DNA of 64,000 bases from Flavobacterium buctense (GCF_014486695.1 NZ_JACTAB010000003.1:124001-188000); one strand, 5' to 3'; shown: positions 1-8,535, numbered from the stretch's first letter. The notes: generated by a model from the letters alone, not told the origin. Made by a program: numbers and translations.

Positions 1-74
1 AGAAGCTTTTTCATAGAAATAATTTTTATCAAAAATAAATGAAAAAACATTTGGTCACTGAAAAAATATTTATT

Positions 75-97
75 TACTTTGTTTTTCAAAGTACTTT
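75..97. promoter_or_regulatory. Palindromic operator upstream of the first transcription unit
   Basis: The sequence holds ACTTTGT-TTT-TCAAAGT (76-92), a 17-bp near-perfect inverted repeat, immediately followed by ACTTT, so that AAAGTACTTT forms a second overlapping palindrome. It ends 3 bp before the ATG at 101. The 12-mer TCAAAGTACTTT is identical at 1719-1730 upstream of the next transcription unit. It is probably the binding site of the winged-helix protein encoded at 1393, overlapping the core promoter and start region. Binding itself is inferred. Confidence 0.6.
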
Positions 98-100
98 AAA

Positions 101-724
101 ATGGAAACTAAAGATTATCTAAAAGACATTCAAGACATCAAACAAATGATGACGCAATCTTCAAGATTCATATCCTTGAGTGGTTTATCAGGCGTTCTCG
201 CAGGTGTTTATTCTTTAATTGGTGCTTGGCTGGCATACAAAACCATTTACTTTGATACGTCTACAAGTGGTTCGTATAGAGATTTGGTCATTTCCTATGA
301 TGCAGTCTACCGATTATTAATCATTGGTACTTCAGTTATGGTTTTATCCATTTTAACCGGATTATTTTTAAGTCTGAGAAAAGCAGCCAAAGAAAAAGAG
401 GCCTTTTGGAATCCAACCTCCAGAAGATTATTAATCAATTTTTTAATTCCTTTGTTAACCGGTGCATTTTTTATAGTATTCCTGATAGAAAAAAACATAT
501 TGGAACTTGTGGCACCACTGACTTTAATTTTTTATGGATTGGCTTGTGTGAATGCCAGTAAATATACCCTAGGAGATGTTCGATATTTGGGGATTTCACA
601 AATATTGATAGGCTTACTTTCTACTTGGTTTTTAAGTTATGGATTGCTATTTTGGGCTTTAGGCTTTGGTGTATGTAATATTTTATACGGAAGTATAATG
701 TATTTTAAATACGATAGAAAATAA
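101..724 (+). CDS. Six-span integral membrane protein, unknown function
   Basis: A 207-residue protein with six hydrophobic segments, at roughly residues 26-48, 72-94, 108-128, 133-151, 159-180 and 183-201, after a short charged N-terminus. I do not recognise a named domain or catalytic motif. The ATG at 101 follows the palindromic operator directly. The gene is followed after 3 bp by the YiiX-like hydrolase and then by a winged-helix regulator, so the three look like one transcript. Membrane proteins of this kind are often found beside small winged-helix regulators in flavobacteria, which suggests a role in the envelope or in sensing. No function should be assigned from sequence alone. Confidence 0.85.
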   Translation: METKDYLKDIQDIKQMMTQSSRFISLSGLSGVLAGVYSLIGAWLAYKTIYFDTSTSGSYRDLVISYDAVYRLLIIGTSVMVLSILTGLFLSLRKAAKEKEAFWNPTSRRLLINFLIPLLTGAFFIVFLIEKNILELVAPLTLIFYGLACVNASKYTLGDVRYLGISQILIGLLSTWFLSYGLLFWALGFGVCNILYGSIMYFKYDRK

Positions 725-727
725 GTA

Positions 728-1390
728 ATGAGAAAAGCTATCGTAATAGTTTTAGGTTTATTGATTGCCTTTTTTGTATTGGCGAAAGGCAACTCAACGC
801 AAGTTGAAAAAGCTTTTGTCAAGTTAAATCAAAATCCCCAAGAGTCATTGCAAGACGGTGATATCATCTTTCAAACTTCACAATCAAAACAATGCGAAGC
901 GGTAAGAATTGCCACTAACTCGAAATTCTCACACTGCGGTATTATTTATGAAATTAAAGGGGAAAAATATGTTTATGAAGCCGTTCAGCCCGTAAAAATT
1001 ACACCTTTTAAGGAATGGATTTCTCACGGTCAAGGCAATTCATATTTGGTTAAAAGATTAAAAAATGCAAAGGCTGTTTTAAACACTACAGTATTGGAGA
1101 AAATGAAGTCTTATGGAAATCAGTTTAATAATAAAGATTACGACCTTTATTTTGAATGGACAGATAACAAAATGTATTGCTCTGAATTGGTTTGGAAAAT
1201 CTATAAAAACGGTGCCGGAATAGAACTCTGTGGATTGGAAAGTTTAAAAAGTTTTACTTTGGAGCATGAATTGGTAAAAGAAATTCTCAAAGAACGTTAT
1301 GGCAATAAAATCCCATTGGATGAAAAAGTGGTAGCTCCATCACAGTTGGTAGATTCGCCTTTATTAGAAACCGTTATTGACACTTATTAA
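728..1390 (+). CDS. YiiX/YebB-like permuted NlpC/P60-type cysteine hydrolase
   Basis: A 220-residue protein with an N-terminal membrane anchor or signal peptide (residues about 4-20). The body matches the permuted papain-like fold of the YiiX family. It has LQDGDIIF near residue 40, the catalytic histidine in FSHCGIIYE near residue 68 and the catalytic cysteine in MYCSELVWK near residue 142; the His-before-Cys order marks the permuted fold. Members are thought to cleave amide or ester bonds in cell-wall or lipid substrates on the periplasmic side; the substrate here is unknown. It lies 3 bp after the membrane-protein gene and 2 bp before the regulator gene. Confidence 0.8.
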   Translation: MRKAIVIVLGLLIAFFVLAKGNSTQVEKAFVKLNQNPQESLQDGDIIFQTSQSKQCEAVRIATNSKFSHCGIIYEIKGEKYVYEAVQPVKITPFKEWISHGQGNSYLVKRLKNAKAVLNTTVLEKMKSYGNQFNNKDYDLYFEWTDNKMYCSELVWKIYKNGAGIELCGLESLKSFTLEHELVKEILKERYGNKIPLDEKVVAPSQLVDSPLLETVIDTY

Positions 1391-1392
1391 TT

Positions 1393-1689
1393 TTGAAAAA
1401 TATCATCCAAAATATTAACAAAGCTTTTGATCACCGAATACGTTTGGGGATAATGTCGGTTTTAATGGTCAACGAAAGTGCCGATTTTAACATGCTTAAA
1501 GAATTACTGGGTGTTACGGATGGCAATTTAGCCAGCCATACCAAAGCCTTGGAAACCGAGGAATACATTATGATTGAAAAACAATTCATTGGAAAAAAGC
1601 CCAACACGCGTTACATAGCTACGGCAACCGGAAAAAAAGCTTTCCAAGAGCACATAGAAGCACTTGAAAAATTACTATCGAAAAATTAA
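1393..1689 (+). CDS. Winged-helix transcriptional regulator (HTH_34 type)
   Basis: A 98-residue protein consisting of one winged-helix DNA-binding domain: helices around residues 5-60 (AFDHRIRLGIMSVL, MLKELLGVTDGNLASHTKAL) and a beta wing around residues 58-80. The start is a TTG, 2 bp after the preceding stop, and no ATG in frame gives the full domain. A TTG start in such close coupling probably keeps expression low and tied to the upstream gene. It is the only regulator in the neighbourhood and is the obvious candidate to bind the paired operators at 75-97 and 1709-1730. It has no ligand-binding domain, so any signal must act on the DNA-binding domain or through its dimer interface. Confidence 0.85.
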   Translation: MKNIIQNINKAFDHRIRLGIMSVLMVNESADFNMLKELLGVTDGNLASHTKALETEEYIMIEKQFIGKKPNTRYIATATGKKAFQEHIEALEKLLSKN

Positions 1690-1708
1690 CTATTTTTTTT
1701 ATCTATAC

Positions 1709-1730
1709 ACTTTGAATTTCAAAGTACTTT
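1709..1730. promoter_or_regulatory. Palindromic operator upstream of the Coq4-CreD transcription unit
   Basis: ACTTTGA-ATT-TCAAAGT (1709-1725) is a perfect inverted repeat with 7-bp arms and a 3-bp centre, followed by ACTTT as at 75-97. It lies 20 bp after the regulator gene and 11 bp before the ATG at 1742. It is probably a second site for the same regulator. No strong hairpin terminator separates the regulator gene from this site, so read-through is possible. Confidence 0.6.
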
Positions 1731-1741
1731 TAATATAATTC

Positions 1742-2197
1742 ATGAGAGACTTAATCATCGAAAAAATGTATGAGTGGAGCAAAAAGCCCTACCAAAAATT
1801 CTTTAAAAAGAATGAACCTTGGAATATAACGCCCAAAGAACTGATTCTGTATCCTCAAGACAGTTTGGGTTTTCACATGGGCTGTTTTTTGCTTAAATAC
1901 AATTTTGAAATACAACCCAAACTCGAAGATCACGATGTGATTCACGTGTTGACCAACACCGGTGTTTCGGTCATTGAAGAAATTGGGATGCAATATTTCT
2001 TATGGGGTAACGGAAAAAAAAGTGCCTATTTATATATGGTAATTTTCATAGGCTCCCTCTTCTACCCTAACCGATACACTACTTTTTTAGATTACTTCAA
2101 AAGAGGTAAATCGGCACATCAATTTCATGACTTAGAATTTAATAAAATGTTACACCTACCGATACAAACCATTCAAACCACTTTTAACATCAAGTAA
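1742..2197 (+). CDS. Coq4-family protein
   Basis: A 151-residue protein carrying the Coq4 signature HDxxHx(11)E: HDVIH near residues 63-67 followed by VLTNTGVSVIEE, which would form the metal site. Coq4 acts in ubiquinone synthesis in mitochondria and some proteobacteria, on the head group of the polyprenylated precursor. Flavobacteria make menaquinone, and menaquinone genes lie just downstream at 4.6-11.5 kb, so a ubiquinone role is unlikely and the substrate is open. The neighbourhood (operator, DUF1361 protein, CreD) points to an envelope or lipid role. The family call rests on the motif and length. Confidence 0.75.
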   Translation: MRDLIIEKMYEWSKKPYQKFFKKNEPWNITPKELILYPQDSLGFHMGCFLLKYNFEIQPKLEDHDVIHVLTNTGVSVIEEIGMQYFLWGNGKKSAYLYMVIFIGSLFYPNRYTTFLDYFKRGKSAHQFHDLEFNKMLHLPIQTIQTTFNIK

Positions 2198-2884
2198 ATG
2201 AACGTAATATTAAAACTTTTCTATCAAAACAAGAAAGCCAACCAATTGTTGCTTTTCTATGGAATTTATTGTCTTTCGCTATTATTGGTCAGAGCCAAAT
2301 TAACCCATTCTATTTACTTGTTTTTCCTGATTTGGAACCTATTTCTAGCCGTTGTTCCTTATGGGATTTCATCCTATTTATTGACTATGAACTTAAAAAA
2401 AACTTCTAAATTCAAAATCTTATTCATTTCAGCTGTTTGGTTGGCTTTTATTCCGAATGCCTTTTACATCATCACAGACTTAGTCCATTTGGCCAATTCT
2501 GAAGGAAATCTCTTTTGGCTCGATTTAATTATTGTGAGTTCATTCGCCTTAATTGGTTTTGCTTTCGGATTACTCTCGCTGTTGCATTTTGAAAAAATTA
2601 CCGAACAATACATTACGATAAAAACTGTTAATCTTATCATTCCGACCATCAGCATTCTTTGTGGTTTTGGAATTTATATTGGACGAATTATGCGCTACAA
2701 CAGTTGGGATATCCTTAGCAATCCTATTGACTTAGCTTTTGATCTGTTCCAAATGGCCATTTCGATAAAGGCCCTATTATTTTCCCTTCACTTTGGCGTA
2801 TTCATCTATTTCTCCTTTTTAATCAAAAAGAATTTAATCTCAAACAATCATAATCATGGAAACACAACTCATTACCAAAACTGA
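2198..2884 (+). CDS. DUF1361 membrane protein
   Basis: A 228-residue integral membrane protein with about seven hydrophobic spans. It has the DUF1361 hallmarks IWNLFLAVVPYGIS (near 45-58), WLAFIPNAFYIITDLVHL (near 81-98) and GIYIGRIMRYNSWDILSNP (near 158-176). The biochemical role of this family is unknown. The ATG directly abuts the Coq4-family stop codon, so the two are translationally linked. Its 3' end overlaps the next gene by 29 bp. Confidence 0.85.
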   Translation: MNVILKLFYQNKKANQLLLFYGIYCLSLLLVRAKLTHSIYLFFLIWNLFLAVVPYGISSYLLTMNLKKTSKFKILFISAVWLAFIPNAFYIITDLVHLANSEGNLFWLDLIIVSSFALIGFAFGLLSLLHFEKITEQYITIKTVNLIIPTISILCGFGIYIGRIMRYNSWDILSNPIDLAFDLFQMAISIKALLFSLHFGVFIYFSFLIKKNLISNNHNHGNTTHYQN

Positions 2885-3170
2885 AACATCCGACCGATTT
2901 TCAACTTATTTAGCTGTTGGTTCATTTGGCATCGGCACTTTGCTATTTCTAATTCATTTCATTCTTCCGGAATTTGGAATACTGTATCTCATCGGCTATT
3001 TCTATTTGCTTTTCGCTTTTTTGATCAATCTGTTTGTTTTTCTGTATTTATTCTTTCAGTTTTTCATAAAGCCCAAAGAACGAGAAGTTTTAACGGTCAA
3101 AATGTTGATTATGTTGGCTAATATTCCAATTGCATTACTTTACCTCTACATTATATTTTACAAATTTTAA
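2856..3170 (+). CDS. Small three-span membrane protein
   Basis: A 104-residue protein with three hydrophobic segments, at about residues 20-43, 45-72 and 80-102. It starts inside the end of the DUF1361 gene (29-bp overlap, different frame), which supports co-translation. No family recognised. The gene lies 20 bp before creD in the same run of genes, so it probably belongs to the same envelope-related unit. Confidence 0.75.
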   Translation: METQLITKTETSDRFSTYLAVGSFGIGTLLFLIHFILPEFGILYLIGYFYLLFAFLINLFVFLYLFFQFFIKPKEREVLTVKMLIMLANIPIALLYLYIIFYKF

Positions 3171-3190
3171 TCCTATTTAAACATCACATC

Positions 3191-4555
3191 ATGGAAAATC
3201 AAGAATTTCAAGAACAACAAAACACCGAAGAAAAAACATTCTTCCAATCCACAACCGCCAAAATGATTATGGTTGGTGCGCTCACACTCTTTTTACTTAT
3301 TCCGCTATTCTTTGTACAAGATTTGATTAAAGAACGCTCCCAACGGAAATCAGAAGTTGTTGATGAAGTGTCAACTCTTTGGGGAAGCAACGTCGCTTTT
3401 TATGGTCCGGTTTTAAGAATTCCATATAATACTTACGAGAATCTAAATGTCATTGACCAAAAAACCGGCGTAACCACTTTACAAAGAAGAGCAACCACTA
3501 ATTATGCTTATTTCTTCCCGAACGAATTGAACAATATTTCTAAAGTAAAGAAAAATGAATCTCTGAAACGAGGTCTTTTTAACCCGGTAGTTTTTTCGGC
3601 AGACATGAACTTTAAAGGAAATTTCACCGCGCCTAATTTTGCCAAACTCAATATTCCGGAAGAGAGCATTCAATGGGACAAAGCGGCAATCATTGTCAAA
3701 ACTACCAATCTGAAAAGTATCAAAAGTGAACTAAAAATACAGCTCAACAATGAAAAACTAACGTTTGAACCACAACCGGATGAAAAAAGTGATTACAGCG
3801 TTTTGGCTACCAATATTTTTGATTACAAAGTCTTAGCCGCCAATAACCAAATCAATTTTAATTTTGGCATTACTTATAACGGAAGCAACAGCATCAACTT
3901 CATTCCGATTGGAAAAGTAACCAATGTTGGGATTGATTCCGATTGGGAATCGCCAAGTTTTGAAGGTTCATTTGCCGCTAATGACACTACTAAAGTCGTA
4001 AACAAAGACGGATTTCACGTGGATTGGAAAGTATTAGACATCAACCGCACGTTTTCGCAGCAATACGCGAATGTTTTGCCTAATTTGGATGATTATCTCT
4101 TTGGCGTAAAATTTATTGAAACAGTCGACGAATACCAGCAAAACGAGCGTGTTTCCAAGTATGGCTTCCTCGTAATCGGTTTGACATTTCTGATTTTCTT
4201 CTTAATTCAGTCGATAAGCAAAATCAATATTCATATTTTTCAATATTCAATGATTGGCATTGCGCTGATTATGTTTTACACTTTATTGATTTCAATTACT
4301 GAACACAGTAGTTTTAGTTTAGCTTATGCTATTTCCGGAATTGCGGTGGTAGTTATGATTACACTCTATTCGATTTCGATTTTGAAGAATAGAAAATTCC
4401 CGATGTTTATTGCGACGTCACTTTCCGTATTGTACACCTTCATTTATGTGATTATCCAAATGGAAGATTATGCGCTTTTAGTTGGAAGCATTGGCTTATT
4501 TTTCATCCTCGGAGCCGTGATGTATTTCTCCCGAAAAATTGATTGGGAAAAGTAA
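3191..4555 (+). CDS. creD: CreD-family inner membrane protein
   Basis: A 454-residue protein with one N-terminal span (about 25-47), a periplasmic domain of roughly 270 residues, and a C-terminal block of about six spans (from residue 322 to the end), as in CreD. Characteristic early residues include RSQRKSEVVDEVSTLWG after the first span. In Escherichia coli creD belongs to the CreBC regulon and contributes to envelope integrity and colicin tolerance. Here no creBC is present and control probably lies with the winged-helix protein at 1393. It is the last gene of the unit and is followed by a strong terminator at 4567-4599. Confidence 0.9.
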   Translation: MENQEFQEQQNTEEKTFFQSTTAKMIMVGALTLFLLIPLFFVQDLIKERSQRKSEVVDEVSTLWGSNVAFYGPVLRIPYNTYENLNVIDQKTGVTTLQRRATTNYAYFFPNELNNISKVKKNESLKRGLFNPVVFSADMNFKGNFTAPNFAKLNIPEESIQWDKAAIIVKTTNLKSIKSELKIQLNNEKLTFEPQPDEKSDYSVLATNIFDYKVLAANNQINFNFGITYNGSNSINFIPIGKVTNVGIDSDWESPSFEGSFAANDTTKVVNKDGFHVDWKVLDINRTFSQQYANVLPNLDDYLFGVKFIETVDEYQQNERVSKYGFLVIGLTFLIFFLIQSISKINIHIFQYSMIGIALIMFYTLLISITEHSSFSLAYAISGIAVVVMITLYSISILKNRKFPMFIATSLSVLYTFIYVIIQMEDYALLVGSIGLFFILGAVMYFSRKIDWEK

Positions 4556-4566
4556 ATTTCTAAACT

Positions 4567-4599
4567 AAAAAACCTGTTCTTTCGAGCAGGTTTTTTTTT
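4567..4599. terminator. Terminator after creD, bidirectional with menC
   Basis: AACCTG (4571-4576) pairs with CAGGTT (4587-4592), extended by A and T tracts on both sides. The tracts allow function for creD on + and menC on -. Confidence 0.85.
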
Positions 4600-5644
4600 A
4601 TTCAAAATGATCTAAATCGATTTTCCAATCGGACTCATTTCGATACCAAAGTTGGCCTTGTGAAACTTGTAGCGGACAATCAAAATTATTGGTATACAAA
4701 CTTCCGGTTCCTAAACCTTGCGGCATCGGATTATTGAGTCCAAAAGTAAATTGGGCAATTGCATTCAAACCAACGTTACTTTCTAAAGCGGAAGTAATCC
4801 ACCAACCGATATTTAATTTTTCGGCAAGAGAAATCCATTCTAAAGTACCACGGATTCCACCGATAAAACTCGGCTTTAAAATGATGTATTGCGGTTGGAT
4901 TTTTTGTAGCAAAGCTTCCTTATCTTCAAAAGAAAACACACCGATAAGTTCTTCATCTAAAGCAATGGGCAAATTAGTGCTTTTACACAAAACTGACATC
5001 GTGTCAGTATGGTTTTTTTGAATCGGTTGCTCTATGCTATGTAATTTAAAACCAGTTATTTGATTAATTTTATCTAAAGCTTCATTTTCAGAAAAAGCAC
5101 CATTAGCATCAACCCGAATCTCGATGGTTTTTTCATCAAAATTTTGACGAATAAAGCGCAATAATTCGATTTCTTTCTCAAAATCTATAGCGCCAATCTT
5201 CATTTTTATACAGGTAAATCCTTGGGCAATTTTCTCTTCAATTTGACGTTTCATAAAGGCTTCATCACCCATCCAAACGAGTCCGTTGATAACAATAGAT
5301 TTTTCGCCGGACGTAAATTTTGACGGAAATAAAACAAACGGATTTTTACTTTTTAAAGACAAAAAAGCCATCTCTACTCCGAATTGAATCGAAGGAAATT
5401 CCATCAATTCTTGCCATAATTTTTCCTCGCCAAGGTGAATATTTTCACAAACCCATTGCAGTTTTTCTTCATAATCGGGACGATCATCAGCCGATAATCC
5501 GCGTAAAATACCGCACTCGCCTATGCCTTTTTTACCGTCTTTTTCGAGTATCAAAAACCAGGTTTCTTTGTCGGTCAAAACGCCTCGAGAAGTACCCGAA
5601 GCCTGTTTGAAATGAAGGATATATTTATGGTAAGTTGCAGTCAT
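4598..5644 (-). CDS. menC: o-Succinylbenzoate synthase
   Basis: A 348-residue enolase-superfamily enzyme that dehydrates SHCHC to o-succinylbenzoate in menaquinone synthesis. Visible landmarks are the KxK motif in CIKMKIG (near 146), the metal ligands in EIRVDANGAF (near 177), SIEQPI (near 203) and ALDEEL (near 227), and the distal lysine in ILKPSF (near 254). The ATG is 4 bp after the stop of the secreted TPR gene, so the two are probably co-transcribed. menA and menB lie upstream on the same strand, with a terminator-like hairpin between (6871-6896). No menE follows in this window. Confidence 0.92.
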   Translation of the reverse strand: MTATYHKYILHFKQASGTSRGVLTDKETWFLILEKDGKKGIGECGILRGLSADDRPDYEEKLQWVCENIHLGEEKLWQELMEFPSIQFGVEMAFLSLKSKNPFVLFPSKFTSGEKSIVINGLVWMGDEAFMKRQIEEKIAQGFTCIKMKIGAIDFEKEIELLRFIRQNFDEKTIEIRVDANGAFSENEALDKINQITGFKLHSIEQPIQKNHTDTMSVLCKSTNLPIALDEELIGVFSFEDKEALLQKIQPQYIILKPSFIGGIRGTLEWISLAEKLNIGWWITSALESNVGLNAIAQFTFGLNNPMPQGLGTGSLYTNNFDCPLQVSQGQLWYRNESDWKIDLDHFE

Positions 5645-5648
5645 TTTT

Positions 5649-6848
5649 TTAGTCTAAAACGCGTAAAATCTTCTTGAAATTTTCGGTACCAAAGCCATTA
5701 TTTTTAAACTGTTCAAAATCAATTTTGGTCTGTTCGATCCAACTTTTGTGGTTGGCCAAATTGTTTTGTTGGTACTTTTTGTGAAGGTCTTTGGACTTAT
5801 TTACTCTGTCTGTATACATATAAATATGCGCCAATTGCAATCGATAATTTAACTCTGAAGGATTCATGGAAATGGCTTTCAAATAAGCTTCTTCCGCTTT
5901 TACAAATTGCCTGGAAGATAAATAAAAACTGCCCAACAAACCATAATCAATGGCTGTAGCTCGGTTTTTCTCAATGATTTCCTTTTGGATTTTAAGAATC
6001 GCTTCTTCTGATTTATTACTGAAATTAAGCTTTTGAGCTTCACTTCTGACCATTTCTAAGTAACTATTCAATTGCCCTGATTTCACCAGACTTTCTTCAG
6101 CAAAACCATCTATAGCCTTAGCTTTTTCAGCCGGTAATAGCTTTTTATAGTCATTGTAAGCATATTTGGCAATAAAGACTTCCATAAAATTCCCCAAAAA
6201 CAAATTCTTGTTGGATACTTTTTTGGCAATCTCCAACTGCTCAATTTCTTTTAAAAGACTCTTTCTATTTTCCACTGTCCAACCGCTTCGCAGACTATAA
6301 TTAACCCATGGAACGACCTCTAAAACAATTTTTTCTTTCATCACCCAATTGTCGCTTTGAAATCCAAACCACAGATTCTGTATGCCTTGAGGCATGCATT
6401 TTGATTTTTCTGTTAGGAGCTTGGCGGCTTTGTTTACCGGTTCTTCTTGAGACACACAAGCGTTCTTGACAGTTCCTTCTTTTTCGTATTGCAAAGCGTC
6501 ATTTTCATTGGTAAATACATAAAATTTACACTTGTCATCCCCTGAAATAGAAGAAAGCAAAAACACCGTTCCTGCAGCACCTTGACTAATTCCTGTTGGA
6601 TCCGGAATGGCTTTTAGTACAGAAACCAAACTCGAACTGATTTTTTGATTGTCATCTAAAAGGGAAATGCGATAAACCACTTCTGTTGTACCCATAGGAA
6701 AATCGGCTGTTTTGATGGCTTTTCGTTTTCCGGCATTGAGTATAATCGTTTCATTAGTCGTTCTGATATTGTCCCAAAAGCCTTCGTTGCTTTGTGCAAA
6801 ATCTAAAGAGGTACAGACTAATAGTAATCTTAAAATTAAAAATTTCAT
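5649..6848 (-). CDS. Secreted TPR-containing protein, unknown function
   Basis: A 399-residue protein with a probable signal peptide (residues 1-19, ending DFAQS). A central region of unrecognised fold is followed by two tetratricopeptide units at about residues 297-362 (YGLLGSFYLSSRQFVKAEEA, LAHIYMYTDRVNKSKDL). Four cysteines in the first half could form disulfides. It is probably periplasmic and may serve as a protein-binding scaffold. It sits between the UPF0173 gene and menC, 4 bp from the latter, but nothing shows a direct role in menaquinone synthesis. Confidence 0.75.
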   Translation of the reverse strand: MKFLILRLLLVCTSLDFAQSNEGFWDNIRTTNETIILNAGKRKAIKTADFPMGTTEVVYRISLLDDNQKISSSLVSVLKAIPDPTGISQGAAGTVFLLSSISGDDKCKFYVFTNENDALQYEKEGTVKNACVSQEEPVNKAAKLLTEKSKCMPQGIQNLWFGFQSDNWVMKEKIVLEVVPWVNYSLRSGWTVENRKSLLKEIEQLEIAKKVSNKNLFLGNFMEVFIAKYAYNDYKKLLPAEKAKAIDGFAEESLVKSGQLNSYLEMVRSEAQKLNFSNKSEEAILKIQKEIIEKNRATAIDYGLLGSFYLSSRQFVKAEEAYLKAISMNPSELNYRLQLAHIYMYTDRVNKSKDLHKKYQQNNLANHKSWIEQTKIDFEQFKNNGFGTENFKKILRVLD

Positions 6849-6870
6849 AAGATGTTTTTCGTTCCTAAAA

Positions 6871-6896
6871 CAAGAAGAGTGCCAAAACTGACACTC
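6871..6896 (-). terminator. Terminator after the UPF0173 hydrolase gene
   Basis: On the minus strand, GAGTGTC and GGCACTC (6877-6896) form a 7-bp stem with one G-U pair and a 6-base loop, followed by TTCTTG. It separates the UPF0173 gene from the TPR-menC pair. Confidence 0.55.
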
Positions 6897-6917
6897 TCAT
6901 TCTCTGTATTAATATTA

Positions 6918-7595
6918 TTAAAGCGAAATGCTTTCTCCTATTTCGAGTAGCATCAAGTCTTTTCCGGCATCGAAGAATTTCTTTTTGGCTTCGTCGTGAT
7001 TGATTAAGATAAATCCGAAGGTATCAAAATGACAACCTAAAACCTTGTCACAATCGACAAAATCAGCTGCTATGATTGCATCTTCAACATCCATGGTAAA
7101 ACAATTCCCGATAGGAAAAATGGCTAAATCGAGCTTGGTTCTCATCGGAATCAATTTCATATCCATGGTCAAAGCCGTATCGCCTGAAATGTAGATATTT
7201 TTGTGTTCCCCTTCGATTACAAATCCGCCCGGATTGCCACCATACGTTCCGTCAGGAAACGAACTCGAATGCGCTGCAGCGACATATTTCACTTTACCAA
7301 AATCAAACTGCCAGCTTCCGCCTTGATTCATTGGGTGGTATTGCAAGCCTTTGTTTCCGAAATGAGTCGCGATTTCCCAATTGGATATAATCACGGAATT
7401 ATTGTTTTTGGCCACAGTTTCAACGTCTAAAATATGGTCGAAATGAGCGTGTGTAATTAGGATGTAATCTGCTTTTAAAGCATTGATATCAATATGAACA
7501 GCTTTTTCATTTCCGGAAATGAATGGGTCAACTAGTAACTGTTTTCCACCCACTTCAATTCCGATACAAGAATGCCCGTAAAATGTAATTTTCAT
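6918..7595 (-). CDS. UPF0173 metal-dependent hydrolase (metallo-beta-lactamase fold)
   Basis: A 225-residue cytoplasmic protein of the UlaG-like metallo-beta-lactamase superfamily. The metal motif HAHFDH is near residues 49-54, with a further histidine in AAAHSSSF, ISGDTA for the bridging aspartate, and a C-terminal histidine in GCHFDTFG. The length fits the UPF0173 family, whose physiological substrate is unknown. It lies 16 bp downstream of menA on the same strand, so it is probably in the same transcript. Confidence 0.9.
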   Translation of the reverse strand: MKITFYGHSCIGIEVGGKQLLVDPFISGNEKAVHIDINALKADYILITHAHFDHILDVETVAKNNNSVIISNWEIATHFGNKGLQYHPMNQGGSWQFDFGKVKYVAAAHSSSFPDGTYGGNPGGFVIEGEHKNIYISGDTALTMDMKLIPMRTKLDLAIFPIGNCFTMDVEDAIIAADFVDCDKVLGCHFDTFGFILINHDEAKKKFFDAGKDLMLLEIGESISL

Positions 7596-7611
7596 GACTG
7601 TATTTTTTTAA

Positions 7612-8535
7612 TTAAACGTAATTCACTACGACATCTGAAATAAAGAAAATCAGACACAAGGCCAAAAGAACTGAAAGCAAAAAAGTGCTGATGGCCAACT
7701 TCTTCAATTCGGGATCCAAAAGTTTAGGATTTTGGTTTTTGTAAACGGTAATCAAATGACTTATCAAAGGGAAATAAGCAACCACAAAAATATATTGGTC
7801 GAAGTGAAAATCGTTTAAAAAGGCAAACACCAACACTAAAATCATGGCCGAAATCACCAAAAAGAAATGGTACTTTTTAGCCGCTGCGCCACCCATTTTG
7901 ACCACGATAGTATTCTTTCCGGCTTTTCTATCGCTTTCTTCATCGCGCATGTTGTTTAGATTTAAGACACCGACACTCAAGAAACCAATCGCAGTGGCCG
8001 GCAATAATAATAACCAATCTATTGTTTTAGAAAACATAAAATAAACTCCAAATGCACTTACCAATCCAAAGAAAATAAACACAAACAAATCTCCAAAACC
8101 ACGATAACCATAAGCTCCTTTTCCAACGGTATATCGTATCGCTGAAGCAATGGCTAAAATCCCTAATATCAAAAAGACAAAAGAATACAGTAGATAGCTT
8201 TCTTTAAAAGCAAAATAAATTAGTAAAACGGCAAAAGTCAGGGTAATTAAAGCAGTGATTACCATCGCTTTTTTCATTGCTTGCGGTGTAATTAATCCGC
8301 TTTGAATGGCACGTTTTGGCCCAACTCTGTCCTCGTTATCCGTACCTTTTACGCCATCGCCATAATCGTTGGCAAAATTGGAGAGAATTTGCAATCCCAA
8401 AGTAGTCAGCAAAGCAAAAATAACGATGTTCCAATTGAACATTCCCTGTGACATCGCATAAAAACTTCCAACAATAATACCCGATACCGAAAGTGGTAAA
8501 GTTCTAACTCGTGCGGCTTCAACCCAGTGTTTCAT
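7612..8535 (-). CDS. menA: 1,4-Dihydroxy-2-naphthoate polyprenyltransferase
   Basis: A 307-residue UbiA-superfamily membrane enzyme that attaches the prenyl chain to DHNA in menaquinone synthesis. The Mg-pyrophosphate motif is visible as NFANDYGDGVKGTDNEDRV near residues 51-69, and a second aspartate-rich motif is in NLNNMRDEESDRKAG near residue 195. About eight to nine membrane spans are present. It is downstream of menB and the two PH-domain genes and upstream of the UPF0173 gene, all on the minus strand. Confidence 0.95.
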   Translation of the reverse strand: MKHWVEAARVRTLPLSVSGIIVGSFYAMSQGMFNWNIVIFALLTTLGLQILSNFANDYGDGVKGTDNEDRVGPKRAIQSGLITPQAMKKAMVITALITLTFAVLLIYFAFKESYLLYSFVFLILGILAIASAIRYTVGKGAYGYRGFGDLFVFIFFGLVSAFGVYFMFSKTIDWLLLLPATAIGFLSVGVLNLNNMRDEESDRKAGKNTIVVKMGGAAAKKYHFFLVISAMILVLVFAFLNDFHFDQYIFVVAYFPLISHLITVYKNQNPKLLDPELKKLAISTFLLSVLLALCLIFFISDVVVNYV

